64,000 nucleotides of DNA, taken from positions 1 through 64,000 of the forward strand of contig NZ_LSLK01000152.1 of the NCBI RefSeq assembly GCF_002257705.1, written 5' to 3'. Source of the DNA: Sporomusa silvacetica DSM 10669 (GTDB taxonomy: Bacteria; Bacillota; Negativicutes; Sporomusales; Sporomusaceae). The position numbers and the translations under genes were made by a program. The notes below the pieces were generated by a model that was not told the origin of the DNA, did no database searches, and was given only the letters and a program-made list of their open reading frames with translations. Shown here in pieces: positions 35,117 to 43,823 of the stretch. Each line of letters opens with the position of its first letter. Within the stretch, counting starts at the first letter, position 1.

Positions 35117-36148
35117 TCACTGTATCCCTAAACGAGCTTGTTGTACCCATTTATCCAATATTTTACGCTGCTGTTCAGGAGAATACATATCATGATGGTC
35201 CAGGAGCTTTATATTCTTAGCGGCATATTCCCGATACATTGTTGTTCCTGGGTTTGTCGGCATAAAATAAAATTTATGTTGTGCCATACATGCGAGTGCT
35301 TCCTCTTGAGTAAGCCAATCAATAAACTGTTGTGCCTCAACCGTGTGGGCAGTGTTCCTAACTAGGCCTACCCCTGTCAATAAAAACGCTGTTCCCTCTT
35401 CAGGATAGATTATTTGTACAGGAAAACCATCTTTAACATAACGCATAGCTTCACTATGCACAGATATAGCCAGATCAACCTCAGCCATGCTGGCCATTCG
35501 CGCTGGCGTTGCTAAAAATTTGGCATACTGCACAACCTGTGGATGAATTTTTTTAAGCAAGTCTAAGGTTGGTTGCTCGCCATCAACCGCAACTAGCGTA
35601 TATAAAAGATTAGCGGCAGCATCGGCTGCTAGAAAGTCGGTCAAACCCAATCTCTGCTTAGAGTCTGCCGACAAATCAGACCATTTTGCTGGTTTTTTCT
35701 TGGTCGAATTTAAATAATCCTGATTGGCTGCAAAAATTATAGGATCATACCAAACGCCTACCCAATAACCATCAGTATCTTGAAATCTATTTGGTACTAT
35801 ATCCGTATATTCGGATTGGTAAGGTATCAGCAGAGCATTGTTTCGCGCCTGTTTTAATGTTTTACGGTTAGCAAGAATAAGATCAGCTTGCGGGGCTCCT
35901 GCTTCTTCGATCAGCCTACTAAACAAATCCTTTTCAGTAAGCGGTGTAATAGTAACTCTGACCTTTGCGACCCGCTCGTATTCCTGAGCTAACACGGCTA
36001 CCTGCTCAACAGGCAAGGTCGTATAAACAGTAATCGTCGGTAAACTGCTTTTATTTTGTTTACCCGCATAGCCAATAAGGTAAGTAGTAGCCGTAATTAC
36101 TAGTGCTACAAAAATAGCCATTACTAATAATGGCAGATAGCGTTTCAT
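35117..36148 (-). CDS. Extracellular solute-binding protein (iron/molybdate-type ABC substrate-binding fold)
   Basis: The 343-residue protein has an N-terminal hydrophobic signal or anchor (LLVMAIFVALVITATTYLIGY, written 7-27) without a lipobox cysteine. The periplasmic-binding fold follows: ITVYTTLPVEQVAVLAQEYE near 38, PQADLILANRK near 87, WVGVWYDP near 128 and a C-terminal EALACMAQHKFYFMPTNP. This style is found in Fe3+ and other type 2 binding proteins such as FutA/AfuA. No permease or ATPase genes are adjacent, so the ligand is unknown and it may act with a transporter encoded elsewhere, or as a sensor. Confidence 0.75.
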   Translation of the reverse strand: MKRYLPLLVMAIFVALVITATTYLIGYAGKQNKSSLPTITVYTTLPVEQVAVLAQEYERVAKVRVTITPLTEKDLFSRLIEEAGAPQADLILANRKTLKQARNNALLIPYQSEYTDIVPNRFQDTDGYWVGVWYDPIIFAANQDYLNSTKKKPAKWSDLSADSKQRLGLTDFLAADAAANLLYTLVAVDGEQPTLDLLKKIHPQVVQYAKFLATPARMASMAEVDLAISVHSEAMRYVKDGFPVQIIYPEEGTAFLLTGVGLVRNTAHTVEAQQFIDWLTQEEALACMAQHKFYFMPTNPGTTMYREYAAKNIKLLDHHDMYSPEQQRKILDKWVQQARLGIQ

Positions 36149-36319
36149 ACATTACCCCCATATGATTGATCTAGTTACTAGCATTAACAACTAAGGCAAA
36201 CATATATACTATAACTTTTATTTGTTCTTTATGCAAGTCCTAATCCCTTCTATGCAGAAGATAGCATTTTAAAAAGTGGTGAATTATGATAAAATTAAAA
36301 TAGGAAAGGAGTTGTTTTT

Positions 36320-36727
36320 TTGACATATAAGCCCTCATCCTTGTCTTTTTTTCATCCAGATTTGACCGCACGTTTGATTATTGTCATAATTTTTTTGTTG
36401 CTCATTGCTATTGGTTATGTATTTGGCATCTACGATGGACTGGTAAATAATAACCCTACTGCTATCTTTAATTCGTTTGTTGCGGTGCTACTCTATGCTA
36501 TTCCGGCTTTTGGATTATTGCGGCTTAAGCGTTGGGCCCGCTTATTTGAGTTGGGATTGTCCATATTATTTGTAATAATCGGCCTTGTAATCCTATTTGG
36601 TTATAGCCTGACCATGGGTATAATGACACTTGTCCCCCATGGTTTAATTGCCATATACCTTTTATCAAATGACTGCCGTCGTGCATTTGGTATGATAAAA
36701 AAAGAAGCGGTAGATTTTCTGAAGTGA
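36320..36727 (+). CDS. Small integral membrane protein, unknown function
   Basis: The 135-residue protein has four predicted membrane helices (about 20-38, 48-66, 78-95 and 96-113) and short charged ends. The start is TTG 36320, eight bases after AAGGAG. No known family is recognised; DUF2127-like or DUF4293-like proteins share such a layout. It is one of few plus-strand genes in this stretch and has no partner genes. Confidence 0.7.
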   Translation: MTYKPSSLSFFHPDLTARLIIVIIFLLLIAIGYVFGIYDGLVNNNPTAIFNSFVAVLLYAIPAFGLLRLKRWARLFELGLSILFVIIGLVILFGYSLTMGIMTLVPHGLIAIYLLSNDCRRAFGMIKKEAVDFLK

Positions 36728-36733
36728 TCCCTG

Positions 36734-36847
36734 TCAAATAGACAGAATATCTGTAAGCAAGCCGACATCTTGTCCCATAGCAAATAAAGCCAGCTCCACC
36801 CGCTTCTGATATGACAGCTATACATTCTGCTCTGACAGCCACTGCAT
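36734..36847 (-). other. Possible small ORF with in-frame TAG
   Basis: ATG at 36847 (AGGAGG one base upstream) opens MQWLSEQNV, then TAG, then LSYQKRVELALFAMGQDVGL and LTDILSI before TGA at 36734-36736. The part after TAG looks like an amphipathic helix. In another frame a GTG six bases after AGGAGG opens a 105-codon frame that runs antisense into the membrane protein gene. It is either a decayed small gene, or a chance frame. I cannot decide. Confidence 0.3.
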
Positions 36848-36990
36848 TCCTCCTATAAATATAGGGTATTTAATTTTTAACATTTCTGTGATTTTTGTTT
36901 TTAACAATATCGTTTACCCCCTCTTAAAATAAGAAAGTAATTTGGTTAGATGAAACTAACAAAAGCACTAAGTTAATGTTGAAAATGTAG

Positions 36991-37034
36991 AAAAGACCTC
37001 TGATCACTCACATCTTGAGCAAACAGAGGCTTTT
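36991..37034 (-). terminator. Terminator after repeat copy A
   Basis: AAAAGCCTCTG and CAGAGGTCTTTT pair on the minus strand, with a pyrimidine-rich trailer. It lies 24 bases after the 110-bp structured repeat and would end the hypB-1 transcript. Positions 36848-36990 contain nothing else I can assign. Confidence 0.65.
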
Positions 37035-37057
37035 GAAAATTGAGGATTAGTTATTTA

Positions 37058-37167
37058 TCTTAGTACGCGATTCAAAACTCCCGCCTCTACAGACGGCGTC
37101 GGTTCAGGTGGAGTAGATTCTCCACCTGAATTCCCGATGTTTCAGCCTTGCTGAAACGAGTTCACTT
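37058..37167 (-). repeat. 110-bp structured repeat, copy A
   Basis: This copy differs from copy B (47837-47946) at about six positions. Read on the minus strand it contains two strong hairpins: TTTCAGCAAGGCTGAAA and TTCAGGTGGAG with CTCCACCTGAA (11-bp perfect stem), then a GC-rich segment with GCCGTCTGTAGAGGCGGG. The hypB-1 stop codon lies inside its 5' edge. A terminator-like hairpin follows in the same direction, as in copy B. It may be a mobile-element end or a small structured RNA. Confidence 0.75.
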
Positions 37168-37818
37168 GATATGATCTTTAAGCCAGTTACACCAAGCATC
37201 AACGCCCGCTCTAGTCCTGCATGAAATCTCAAATATCTGAATATTAGGATTTAGTTTTAATACCCGTTCCCGAAGTTTGGCAGGATCAAATCCTTCATCG
37301 GGAAGATAATCTATCTTGTTTATGATTAATACATCACATACCGAGAACATAAGCGGGTATTTGAGAATTTTGTCATCGCCTTCAGGAACACTAAGTATCA
37401 TTACCTTGAATCGTTCACCAATGTCAAACTCAGCAGGGCAAACCAGGTTCCCTATATTTTCGACAAAAATCAGATCGTATTCTTCTAAGTTTAAATTATT
37501 TAGAGCCCGTTGCACCACGACAGCATCCAGATGGCAGGATCCCCCGGTATTTATCTGAATAGCTTTCACACCAGCTGCGGTCACTTTTTCCGAGTCTACC
37601 AAAGACTCTATGTCACCTTCGATAACAGCTATTTTTACTTCTTGCTTTAGCTTATCTATTGTTTGCAAAATAGTACTCGTCTTTCCGCTACCAGGAGACG
37701 CCATGATATTTACCAAGCTGACATTCTTCTTTTTAAGATCCGCTCTAATATTCTGCGCGCAATTATTATTGTCCGAAAAAATCTCTTTTTTGACTTCAAT
37801 TAAACGAATTGTTTCCAT
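37162..37818 (-). CDS. hypB: Nickel-incorporation GTPase HypB (copy 1)
   Basis: HypB is a SIMIBI GTPase that delivers nickel, with HypA, to NiFe hydrogenase. The 218-residue protein has MASPGSGKTSTIL near residue 38 (P-loop), EGDIESLVDSEKV (switch I), the metal-binding GGSCHLDA near 99, FVENIGNLVCPAEFDIGE near 120 and NKIDYLPD near 168. It lacks an N-terminal His-rich or CxxCGC nickel-storage segment. The ATG at 37818 follows AAAGGAG. No hypA or hydrogenase gene is adjacent; hypA-1 is 7 kb away. A second, different hypB is at 59961. Confidence 0.9.
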   Translation of the reverse strand: METIRLIEVKKEIFSDNNNCAQNIRADLKKKNVSLVNIMASPGSGKTSTILQTIDKLKQEVKIAVIEGDIESLVDSEKVTAAGVKAIQINTGGSCHLDAVVVQRALNNLNLEEYDLIFVENIGNLVCPAEFDIGERFKVMILSVPEGDDKILKYPLMFSVCDVLIINKIDYLPDEGFDPAKLRERVLKLNPNIQIFEISCRTRAGVDAWCNWLKDHIK

Positions 37819-37941
37819 ACAAGCATACTCCTTTAAAAACTTAATTTTGCAACAGGCTAATATGTAACATTCATTGAAACCCATGATGTATCATCCATAC
37901 TATGAATTTGAGAAGTACCGCAAGCATCATAGCTTAACTAT

Positions 37942-38082
37942 CTACCTGTGCAAAAAGGCCGACTCCTCGAACAAGGGAACAATTGAATCCATCGTGTCCA
38001 TTACTTTCTCTATTAACGCGGCATGTTCTTCTGAAATAGCAGCTATATCTTCTTTTGCCTTTGATGCTTGGAAACAAAGAAC
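37942..38082 (-). pseudogene. Unidentified gene tail
   Basis: Forty-six sense codons, without a start, encode an acidic helical peptide (KAKEDIAAISEEHAALIEKV) ending in FLHR and TAG, directly after the porin terminator. Codon pattern looks genuine, so it may be the 3' end of a lost gene, but I cannot name it. The rest of 37819-38081 shows nothing else. Confidence 0.35.
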
Positions 38083-38137
38083 TTAACCGCTTTTAACTAC
38101 CCCTCTTATAAGAGGAGTCAAAAGCAGTTAAGTTTTT
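38082..38137. terminator. Terminator downstream of porin
   Basis: CTTAACCGCTTTTAACTACC pairs with AGTCAAAAGCAGTTAAG around CTCTTATAAGAG. The plus strand ends in TTTTT and the minus strand in TTCTTTG. It would stop the porin transcript. Confidence 0.7.
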
Positions 38138-38166
38138 AAACATGTATTATAAGGTCACACAGGGAA

Positions 38167-39522
38167 TTAGAAATTGTAATTTATCCCGCCAAACACTTCA
38201 AGGTCATTGCCACTTGAGTTTGGAACCTTAGCATTAATCACAAAGATATCATAATAAACATTCTTATTCATCTGATGTGCATAATAATATCTCGTGGCAG
38301 TATAATTCTTCATCATGGATGCTGTCCACCAGTCGGTATGGAAGAAGCCTTCTCCCCCTGATAATGAACACAACGCAGAGCCTAAGCTATTATAAGGGTC
38401 TATTGCATTTCTTTCCACATCGGAATATGAAACCATCAATGTGTCTTTACCCTTGTTATATAGTGCACCAATGGTATAAGCCTGGTTATCGTCCTTATAG
38501 CTGGATTTAACATATTCACCATTGAGTGAGAAGTGAGGAGCAACTTTGATCGAAGTATTTACACCCCACATGTCCTCAGCTTGCAAAGATTGAGCCCAGT
38601 TGGGATTAACAGTATCCGGTTTCTGAGCTTTGTGTGAGAGATATGTTCCGCCCAGCGTTACATTGTGGCCGAGTGGAGCGCTCATATCCACACCCATCCA
38701 GGTGGCGCGGGCATTGCCATAATAATCAAGGTGACTAGCATCAGTTGTATTACCGAGAGCAACGGTCGTGTTAACGGCGCCAATTTTTCCTCTAGCAGTC
38801 AAACCTACAAATTGATTAGACCACTCAGCATCGCTACCAGTACTAATCAACAGGCCTTGACCCATAGTGAGACCCTGTTTACCTAAAGTATAGTCCCACC
38901 CGTTTTTCGTGTACTTAATACCATATTGGTCAATGTTTACATACGGTATCTCAGGTCCCCAAGACGAAGTAACAGATAAATCGTCAGCACCCCAGCAATC
39001 ACGTGCGCCTAAACGCATATAAGCCGTTGTATTTTCGTCGATTTTATCGGTTACATTAACCAGTATCCGGCTGGACCAAATAGAACCCTCTACTTTTTTA
39101 GCATTGTTTTCAACGGTGTCTTTAACATGCCCAAAAGATACGCGAATATTACCAGTAATACTGAATTTATTTATTGTATTCTCCACTTTTGTTAGGCGAG
39201 CACCTATTTGCTCCAATTCGCCAGCGTACTCAGTTTCAAGTTTTTGGATAAGCGCCTTATTTTCCGGATCGGCTTTGTCCATCTTAGTCATGGCACTAGC
39301 CACCATAGTAGCCATTTCATAGCGAGTTATATTCCTGTCGCCGTGGAAGGTGCCATCGCCATAGCCGGTAATGATGCCGTCCTTATATAACTTATTGATT
39401 GCATAATAGGACCAGTGATCAGGCGTAACATCTGTAAAAATGCTAACATTTGCTGCTGCTGCCGTACCGAAAACTCCCATAATGAACACGAGCGTTAAAA
39501 TGAGGACAGTAGTTTTTTTCAC
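38167..39522 (-). CDS. SLH-domain outer-membrane porin (OmpM type)
   Basis: This protein both spans the outer membrane as a beta-barrel and tethers it to peptidoglycan through an SLH domain, an arrangement typical of Negativicutes. The 451 residues comprise a signal peptide (VLILTLVFIMGVFGTAAAA, 6-24), an SLH domain (FTDVTPDHWSYYAINKLYKD to RYEMATMVASAM, about 30-78), a short coiled coil (about 85-122) and a barrel ending in GGINYNF with the C-terminal Phe required for outer-membrane insertion. The start is GTG 39522 after GGAGAG. Barrel fragments of related genes lie at 4883-5413 and about 44760-44880. Confidence 0.9.
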   Translation of the reverse strand: MKKTTVLILTLVFIMGVFGTAAAANVSIFTDVTPDHWSYYAINKLYKDGIITGYGDGTFHGDRNITRYEMATMVASAMTKMDKADPENKALIQKLETEYAGELEQIGARLTKVENTINKFSITGNIRVSFGHVKDTVENNAKKVEGSIWSSRILVNVTDKIDENTTAYMRLGARDCWGADDLSVTSSWGPEIPYVNIDQYGIKYTKNGWDYTLGKQGLTMGQGLLISTGSDAEWSNQFVGLTARGKIGAVNTTVALGNTTDASHLDYYGNARATWMGVDMSAPLGHNVTLGGTYLSHKAQKPDTVNPNWAQSLQAEDMWGVNTSIKVAPHFSLNGEYVKSSYKDDNQAYTIGALYNKGKDTLMVSYSDVERNAIDPYNSLGSALCSLSGGEGFFHTDWWTASMMKNYTATRYYYAHQMNKNVYYDIFVINAKVPNSSGNDLEVFGGINYNF

Positions 39523-40011
39523 GTTTTTCTCTCCTTCAATTACGTTTTTTACCGCAATTTTCATTGTTGAGTTCAACGTATGGGAGGCTTTTAATTTCCC
39601 TAGTTTCTTAAAATCATCCCTTTGTTGAATCCAACGTAGGCTTTTAATTTTCCTAATTCCTTAAAATCATCCCTGAGCCACAGGCTAATTATCTATCACC
39701 TCCTACAGGTCGCAAATGAGCAATTAGGATTTCCCCCTCCTTTCTTCCCAGCAGCCCGTTGGCACAAAGGTCGCCTTAAAATAGCCACTTGTTCAGAATA
39801 TACTTACTATTATCAATGGTACTAGAGATTCCCTTAGAAAGAAATCGCCCCAATTTACTATTTATTCACCTTTTAGTATGATTTTTAACCAGCCTTTTTG
39901 CCTACTGCTTCATTCCTGATCTAAGTGTAGAAACTACTCTAGACTGTTCTTTTCTGCTCGCACCTTGGGCTCTAATGCTTCGATTTAAGGCAGACCTGAC
40001 GTCACATGACA
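39523..40011 (-). promoter_or_regulatory. Long porin leader with an imperfect tandem repeat
   Basis: About 490 bases precede the porin. A repeat of about 45 bp occurs twice, at 39574-39620 and 39632-39673, sharing CAACGTA, GGCTTTTAATTT, and TTCTTAAAATCATCCC (with small differences). On the minus strand an AGGAGGTGATAG motif near 39694 opens a tiny frame (GTG ATA GAT AAT TAG). No known riboswitch consensus is visible. The repeats could be an RNA regulatory region or regulator-binding sites. The rest is unremarkable. Confidence 0.5.
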
Positions 40012-40067
40012 ATGCCCGCATATCCTTGTAGAAATTAGTTCAAATCTCCACAAGGATATGCGGGCAT
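40012..40067. repeat. Long perfect inverted repeat after lplA
   Basis: ATGCCCGCATATCCTTGT at 40012-40029 and its exact complement at 40050-40067 form an 18-bp stem with a 20-base loop. No T-run follows. It probably acts as a terminator or mRNA-end barrier between lplA and the porin leader. Confidence 0.7.
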
Positions 40068-40073
40068 ATGTTG

Positions 40074-41054
40074 TTATATAATGCAGCGAATCAAGTCCTC
40101 ATTACTAATCAAATAAAAGAAATTTTCTGCACAGATATCCTCAAGCGCGACTCTAATATTCTCTTCTTTATAGAGACATCCTATTAAAGAGTAGGAAACA
40201 ATTTCAATATCACCTTGGCTAAAGAAGTCACCATATATTTTACATTGCTCAATAATACCTTTATTCACATAAATGTTAAATTCAACCTTTCCACCTTCGA
40301 ATCTGTTACTTTTTATAATATTAAACTTAGGGGATTTTCCATAGTTCCACTCCCACTGCCTAAAATTCCCGTCAGCTATTTCATTAACTCTTTTTATATC
40401 TTTGGGCGTTAACTCGTAGGTTCCATCTATGTTTTGCAGCAGATAATGCAACATCAATTCTTTAAAGGCTAAAATATCAATTTTTTCATTTAAATGCTCC
40501 GTTATAGTGGTTACTCTTTCGCGTACAGACTTTATCCCTTTTGAGATAATTTTCTCCTCGGAGACTGTTAGGGCTTTGACAAGTTCATCTAAATTCGTAT
40601 CAAACAAGATCGATCCGTGATGTAGATTACATTGCGAGTCAATATACTGCGCATTTCCAGAAACTTTCTTACCTTTGATAAGTATGTCATTTCGACTACT
40701 GAAATCTGAATTTATCCCCAGCTCAAAAAACGCTTTAATTATGGGATCTATATAGGTTTCAAAATTAATATCATTGTAAGACTTATTTTTAATAATAAAA
40801 CTAAACTGCCAGGTGTCTGGATCAGTGTATATTGTCCCGCCTCCAGTGATGCGCCGGACAACCTGAATATGCTTTTCTTTAACATAGTCTTGATTTATTT
40901 CTACTAAAGTATTTTGATGTTTTCCAATCATTATTGCAGGTGTAGTCCTCCAAAAAAGAAAAAAGTCTCTTTCTAAATCAATTTCTTTCAATAGATAATA
41001 CTCAAGCGCAAAGCAAAAATAAGGATCCATTGAGTTATTTTCTACATACATCAT
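40074..41054 (-). CDS. lplA: Lipoate-protein ligase
   Basis: The enzyme activates free lipoate with ATP and attaches it to lysine of lipoyl domains (E2 proteins or GcvH). The 326-residue protein has the RRITGGGTIYTDPDTWQFSF motif near residue 66 and IKGKKVSGNAQY near 127, with the catalytic lysine, followed by the accessory C-terminal domain. It overlaps the end of lipA by 20 bases and is probably translated from the same mRNA. Salvage and synthesis of lipoate are thus encoded together, upstream of lpdA. Confidence 0.9.
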   Translation of the reverse strand: MMYVENNSMDPYFCFALEYYLLKEIDLERDFFLFWRTTPAIMIGKHQNTLVEINQDYVKEKHIQVVRRITGGGTIYTDPDTWQFSFIIKNKSYNDINFETYIDPIIKAFFELGINSDFSSRNDILIKGKKVSGNAQYIDSQCNLHHGSILFDTNLDELVKALTVSEEKIISKGIKSVRERVTTITEHLNEKIDILAFKELMLHYLLQNIDGTYELTPKDIKRVNEIADGNFRQWEWNYGKSPKFNIIKSNRFEGGKVEFNIYVNKGIIEQCKIYGDFFSQGDIEIVSYSLIGCLYKEENIRVALEDICAENFFYLISNEDLIRCII

Positions 41055-41922
41055 TGATTATACTCTCTCCTTTTATTTTCTCAATTGCGTGCAAAGCATT
41101 ATATGAACTTCTTACCAAGGGAGAACTCGCTATATATCTTAACCCTTTCTTTTCACCAATTCTTTTATATTCATCAAATTTTTCCGGATGAATATATTCT
41201 TTTACAGGAATATGGTTTTTTGATGGTTGTAAATACTGACCAATCGTAAATATATCACACTCTATATTAACCAAATCATCCATTACTTTTAAGACTTCTG
41301 CTTCTGTTTCTCCTAATCCGAGCATAATGCCTGTTTTAGTTATAATCCCCGGATCTTTAGCTTTAACATATTTTATAACGCCTAAAGACATTTTATAATC
41401 AGCTTCCGGCCTCACCTCAGCATAAAGTGATGGTACGGTTTCGATATTATGATTAATTACATCCGGCTTTGCAGCTATAATTTTGTCTAAGTTCTGCTCC
41501 TTACCATTCAAGTCAGGTATCAGTACTTCTATTGTAGACTCGGGTAACGCTTTTTTTATAGCAAAAATGGTTTTTACATAATGTGAAGCTCCACCGTCCT
41601 CCAAATCATCGCGAGTTACAGATGTTATTACAATATGCTTTAACTCCAATCTTTTCGAAGCAATCGCTACATTTTCGGGTTCTTCCGAATTTAAAGGAAG
41701 AGTTGCTTCTTTTGATACAGCACAAAATTTACAGTGCCGCGTACAGTTATTTCCCATAATCAAAAAAGTTGCGGTCTCTTTCTTGTAGCATTCGCCAATA
41801 TTAGGACAGTTTGCTTCGTTACATACTGTATTTAATGATAATTCATCAAGCATCAAATTCAGTTTTTCAACATCATGTTTGTTATATTTTGCACTTAACC
41901 ATTTTGGTTTTCTATTAGCCAC
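41035..41922 (-). CDS. lipA: Lipoyl synthase
   Basis: LipA inserts two sulfurs into octanoyl chains on lipoyl domains using radical SAM and an auxiliary iron-sulfur cluster. The auxiliary-cluster motif CNEANCPNIGEC (about 37-48), the radical-SAM motif CTRHCKFC (about 63-70) and the C-terminal VRSSYNA motif are all intact. Length 295 is normal. The stop overlaps lplA by 20 bases, and lpdA lies 228 bases upstream on the same strand. Confidence 0.95.
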   Translation of the reverse strand: MANRKPKWLSAKYNKHDVEKLNLMLDELSLNTVCNEANCPNIGECYKKETATFLIMGNNCTRHCKFCAVSKEATLPLNSEEPENVAIASKRLELKHIVITSVTRDDLEDGGASHYVKTIFAIKKALPESTIEVLIPDLNGKEQNLDKIIAAKPDVINHNIETVPSLYAEVRPEADYKMSLGVIKYVKAKDPGIITKTGIMLGLGETEAEVLKVMDDLVNIECDIFTIGQYLQPSKNHIPVKEYIHPEKFDEYKRIGEKKGLRYIASSPLVRSSYNALHAIEKIKGESIINDVCRK

Positions 41923-42016
41923 AGTATCACCCTTATGATTTATTTTCGCCGTTTATTTCAATTTTCTCCTTGCGTTACGACAGTTTGCAAGCTGATGGTA
42001 ACGGCTGTAAGGGGTC

Positions 42017-42066
42017 AACAATATCACTTATGTCGCTTGCTACAACATATCAATATCACTGACCCC
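42017..42066. repeat. Inverted/direct repeat upstream of lipA
   Basis: GGGGTCA and TGACCCC bracket the element, and CAATATCACT occurs twice inside in direct orientation. It could be a hairpin in the lpdA-lipA intergenic RNA or a repeat-family member. No recognised operator matches. Confidence 0.45.
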
Positions 42067-42149
42067 GCCGCAGTCTCAAAATTAAATATTGATTGCTTAA
42101 AAATGCAAACCTTTGAAAACCGAATTATCTAGTTAAATCTTTTCTACCA

Positions 42150-43541
42150 TTACGAATGTAGGCCTAATCCAATAGCAGCACCTGCTGCTTCGCCGATTAT
42201 TTCCGACAATGAAGGATGAGCATTGATACTATTAGCCAATTCCTCAATAGGCAATTTCAAAGTAACAGCCAAAGTCGGTTCTGCAATCAATTCAGTAGCT
42301 TTGGGTCCGATAATTGAAACTCCTACAATCCCACCGTTATCATTATCAAACAGCATTTTTATATAACCTTCATTTTCCTTTTCAATCATTGCTTTGCCAT
42401 TACCGGCAAAGCTTTCAGTTTTTATACTTAAATTAGCTACTTTCTCCCTGGCCTCCTTTTCAGTCATACCCACTCTGGCTACTTCTGGATGAGAGAATAT
42501 GCAGCCAGGTATCGCATGATACTCTGCCTTTGCTTCTTTCCCGGCAATATTCAAGGCTGCTATTTTGGCTTCATAATACGCTACGTGGGCCAGTTGTGGT
42601 GATTTTGTCACATCTCCTATCGCATAGATATTGGAAATATTTGTCTGCATTTTTTCATTTGTTTCAATAAATTTTTTATTGTAAACAATACCTGCTTCCT
42701 CTAAACCGATATAGGATAAATTAGCCTTTCGTCCCACACATACAAGTACTTGCTCAACTGTAAGTTGTTGGGTGGAACCATCAGCAGCTTGAATTTCCAA
42801 CGTAATATTTTCTGCTGTTTTATTAATTATTTTTTTTGCTTGAGAACTAGTTAGAACGTTGATACCTTGAGCAACTAAATTCTTTTTTAATGACTCCCCA
42901 ATTTGTGCATCCTCTGTCGGAATTAAAGACGGACTGAGTTCTATAATTGTCACTTCTTTACCAAATGTCTTAAATATTGAAGCAAACTCTACGCCAATAA
43001 CGCCTCCGCCTATAATCGCAATGCTCTCTGGCAACTTTTCGATATCAAGCATCTCAGTGCTGCCCAAAACCCGGATCCCGTCCGGCTCAAAGCCCGGAAT
43101 AACAATCTCGCTGCTACCTGTGGCAATGATAATTTCATCGGCCTGGAGTTCTTGCACACCTTCTTTACTAGTTACCTGCACTGTATTGGGATTCAATATC
43201 TTCCCGGTGCCATTAATTATACTTACCTTGGCTTTTTTTAATAAATATCCAACCCCATTTCTCAACTGGGTTACAATTTTTTTCTTGAAGTTTGCAGTTT
43301 TCTTGAAATCAATAGACACATGTCCGTCCACAGATATACCGTAAAATCCCCCATTTAAAGTTTGCGCATAAACTTTAGACGCTTGTACAAATGCTTTCGT
43401 GGGTATACATCCTACATTCAAACAGGTTCCGCCCAAGTGGTTCTTTTCGATCAAAGTAACATTCATACCTAAATGTGCGCTATACAGGGCAGCTCCATAG
43501 CCTCCTGGTCCCCCACCTATTATTACAACGTTTTTCTTCAC
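42150..43541 (-). CDS. lpdA: Dihydrolipoyl dehydrogenase (E3)
   Basis: E3 reoxidises dihydrolipoamide with NAD+ in 2-oxoacid or acetoin dehydrogenase complexes and the glycine-cleavage system. The 463-residue flavoprotein has GGGPGGYGAALYSAHLG near the N terminus, the redox-active GGTCLNVGCIPTKA (about 37-50), a second nucleotide-binding GGGVIGVEFASIF, the FAD motif NIYAIGDV and the C-terminal INAHPSLSE with the active-site His. There is no N-terminal lipoyl domain. The partner E1/E2 or glycine-cleavage genes are not in the window; lipA and lplA follow. Confidence 0.94.
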   Translation of the reverse strand: MKKNVVIIGGGPGGYGAALYSAHLGMNVTLIEKNHLGGTCLNVGCIPTKAFVQASKVYAQTLNGGFYGISVDGHVSIDFKKTANFKKKIVTQLRNGVGYLLKKAKVSIINGTGKILNPNTVQVTSKEGVQELQADEIIIATGSSEIVIPGFEPDGIRVLGSTEMLDIEKLPESIAIIGGGVIGVEFASIFKTFGKEVTIIELSPSLIPTEDAQIGESLKKNLVAQGINVLTSSQAKKIINKTAENITLEIQAADGSTQQLTVEQVLVCVGRKANLSYIGLEEAGIVYNKKFIETNEKMQTNISNIYAIGDVTKSPQLAHVAYYEAKIAALNIAGKEAKAEYHAIPGCIFSHPEVARVGMTEKEAREKVANLSIKTESFAGNGKAMIEKENEGYIKMLFDNDNGGIVGVSIIGPKATELIAEPTLAVTLKLPIEELANSINAHPSLSEIIGEAAGAAIGLGLHS

Positions 43542-43823
43542 TATATAACCCCTTTCAAAAAACAGTAAGTTTTTAAACTCTGAATTGTATTGTATATTTA
43601 CATACTAACCCTTACCACATTATTAAGGAATTAGCTAAATACACTATTTATGATCTCTTTTTTAGAGATATTTAATGGTTCTTTAGGGGGGGATTTATAT
43701 AGCCTTTTATTCCTATTTATTAGACACCCCAAATCACTTATAATAAAGGGTACAAAAATAAATCTGAAATAAACTTGGATTATAAGTAGCAAATTCTACA
43801 AAGGCGGGTGTAAAAAAATAACA

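Noticed and set aside
39574..39673. CRISPR-like repeat
   Set aside because: Only two copies occur, they are imperfect, and the interval is 11 bases, too short for a spacer array.
39700..39800. Cobalamin or c-di-GMP riboswitch upstream of the porin
   Set aside because: Short matches such as CTGGGAAGA are present, but the conserved core segments of either class are missing.
42017..42066. Glycine or other riboswitch upstream of lipA
   Set aside because: The repeats do not match any riboswitch consensus I know, and they lie in a short intergenic gap.
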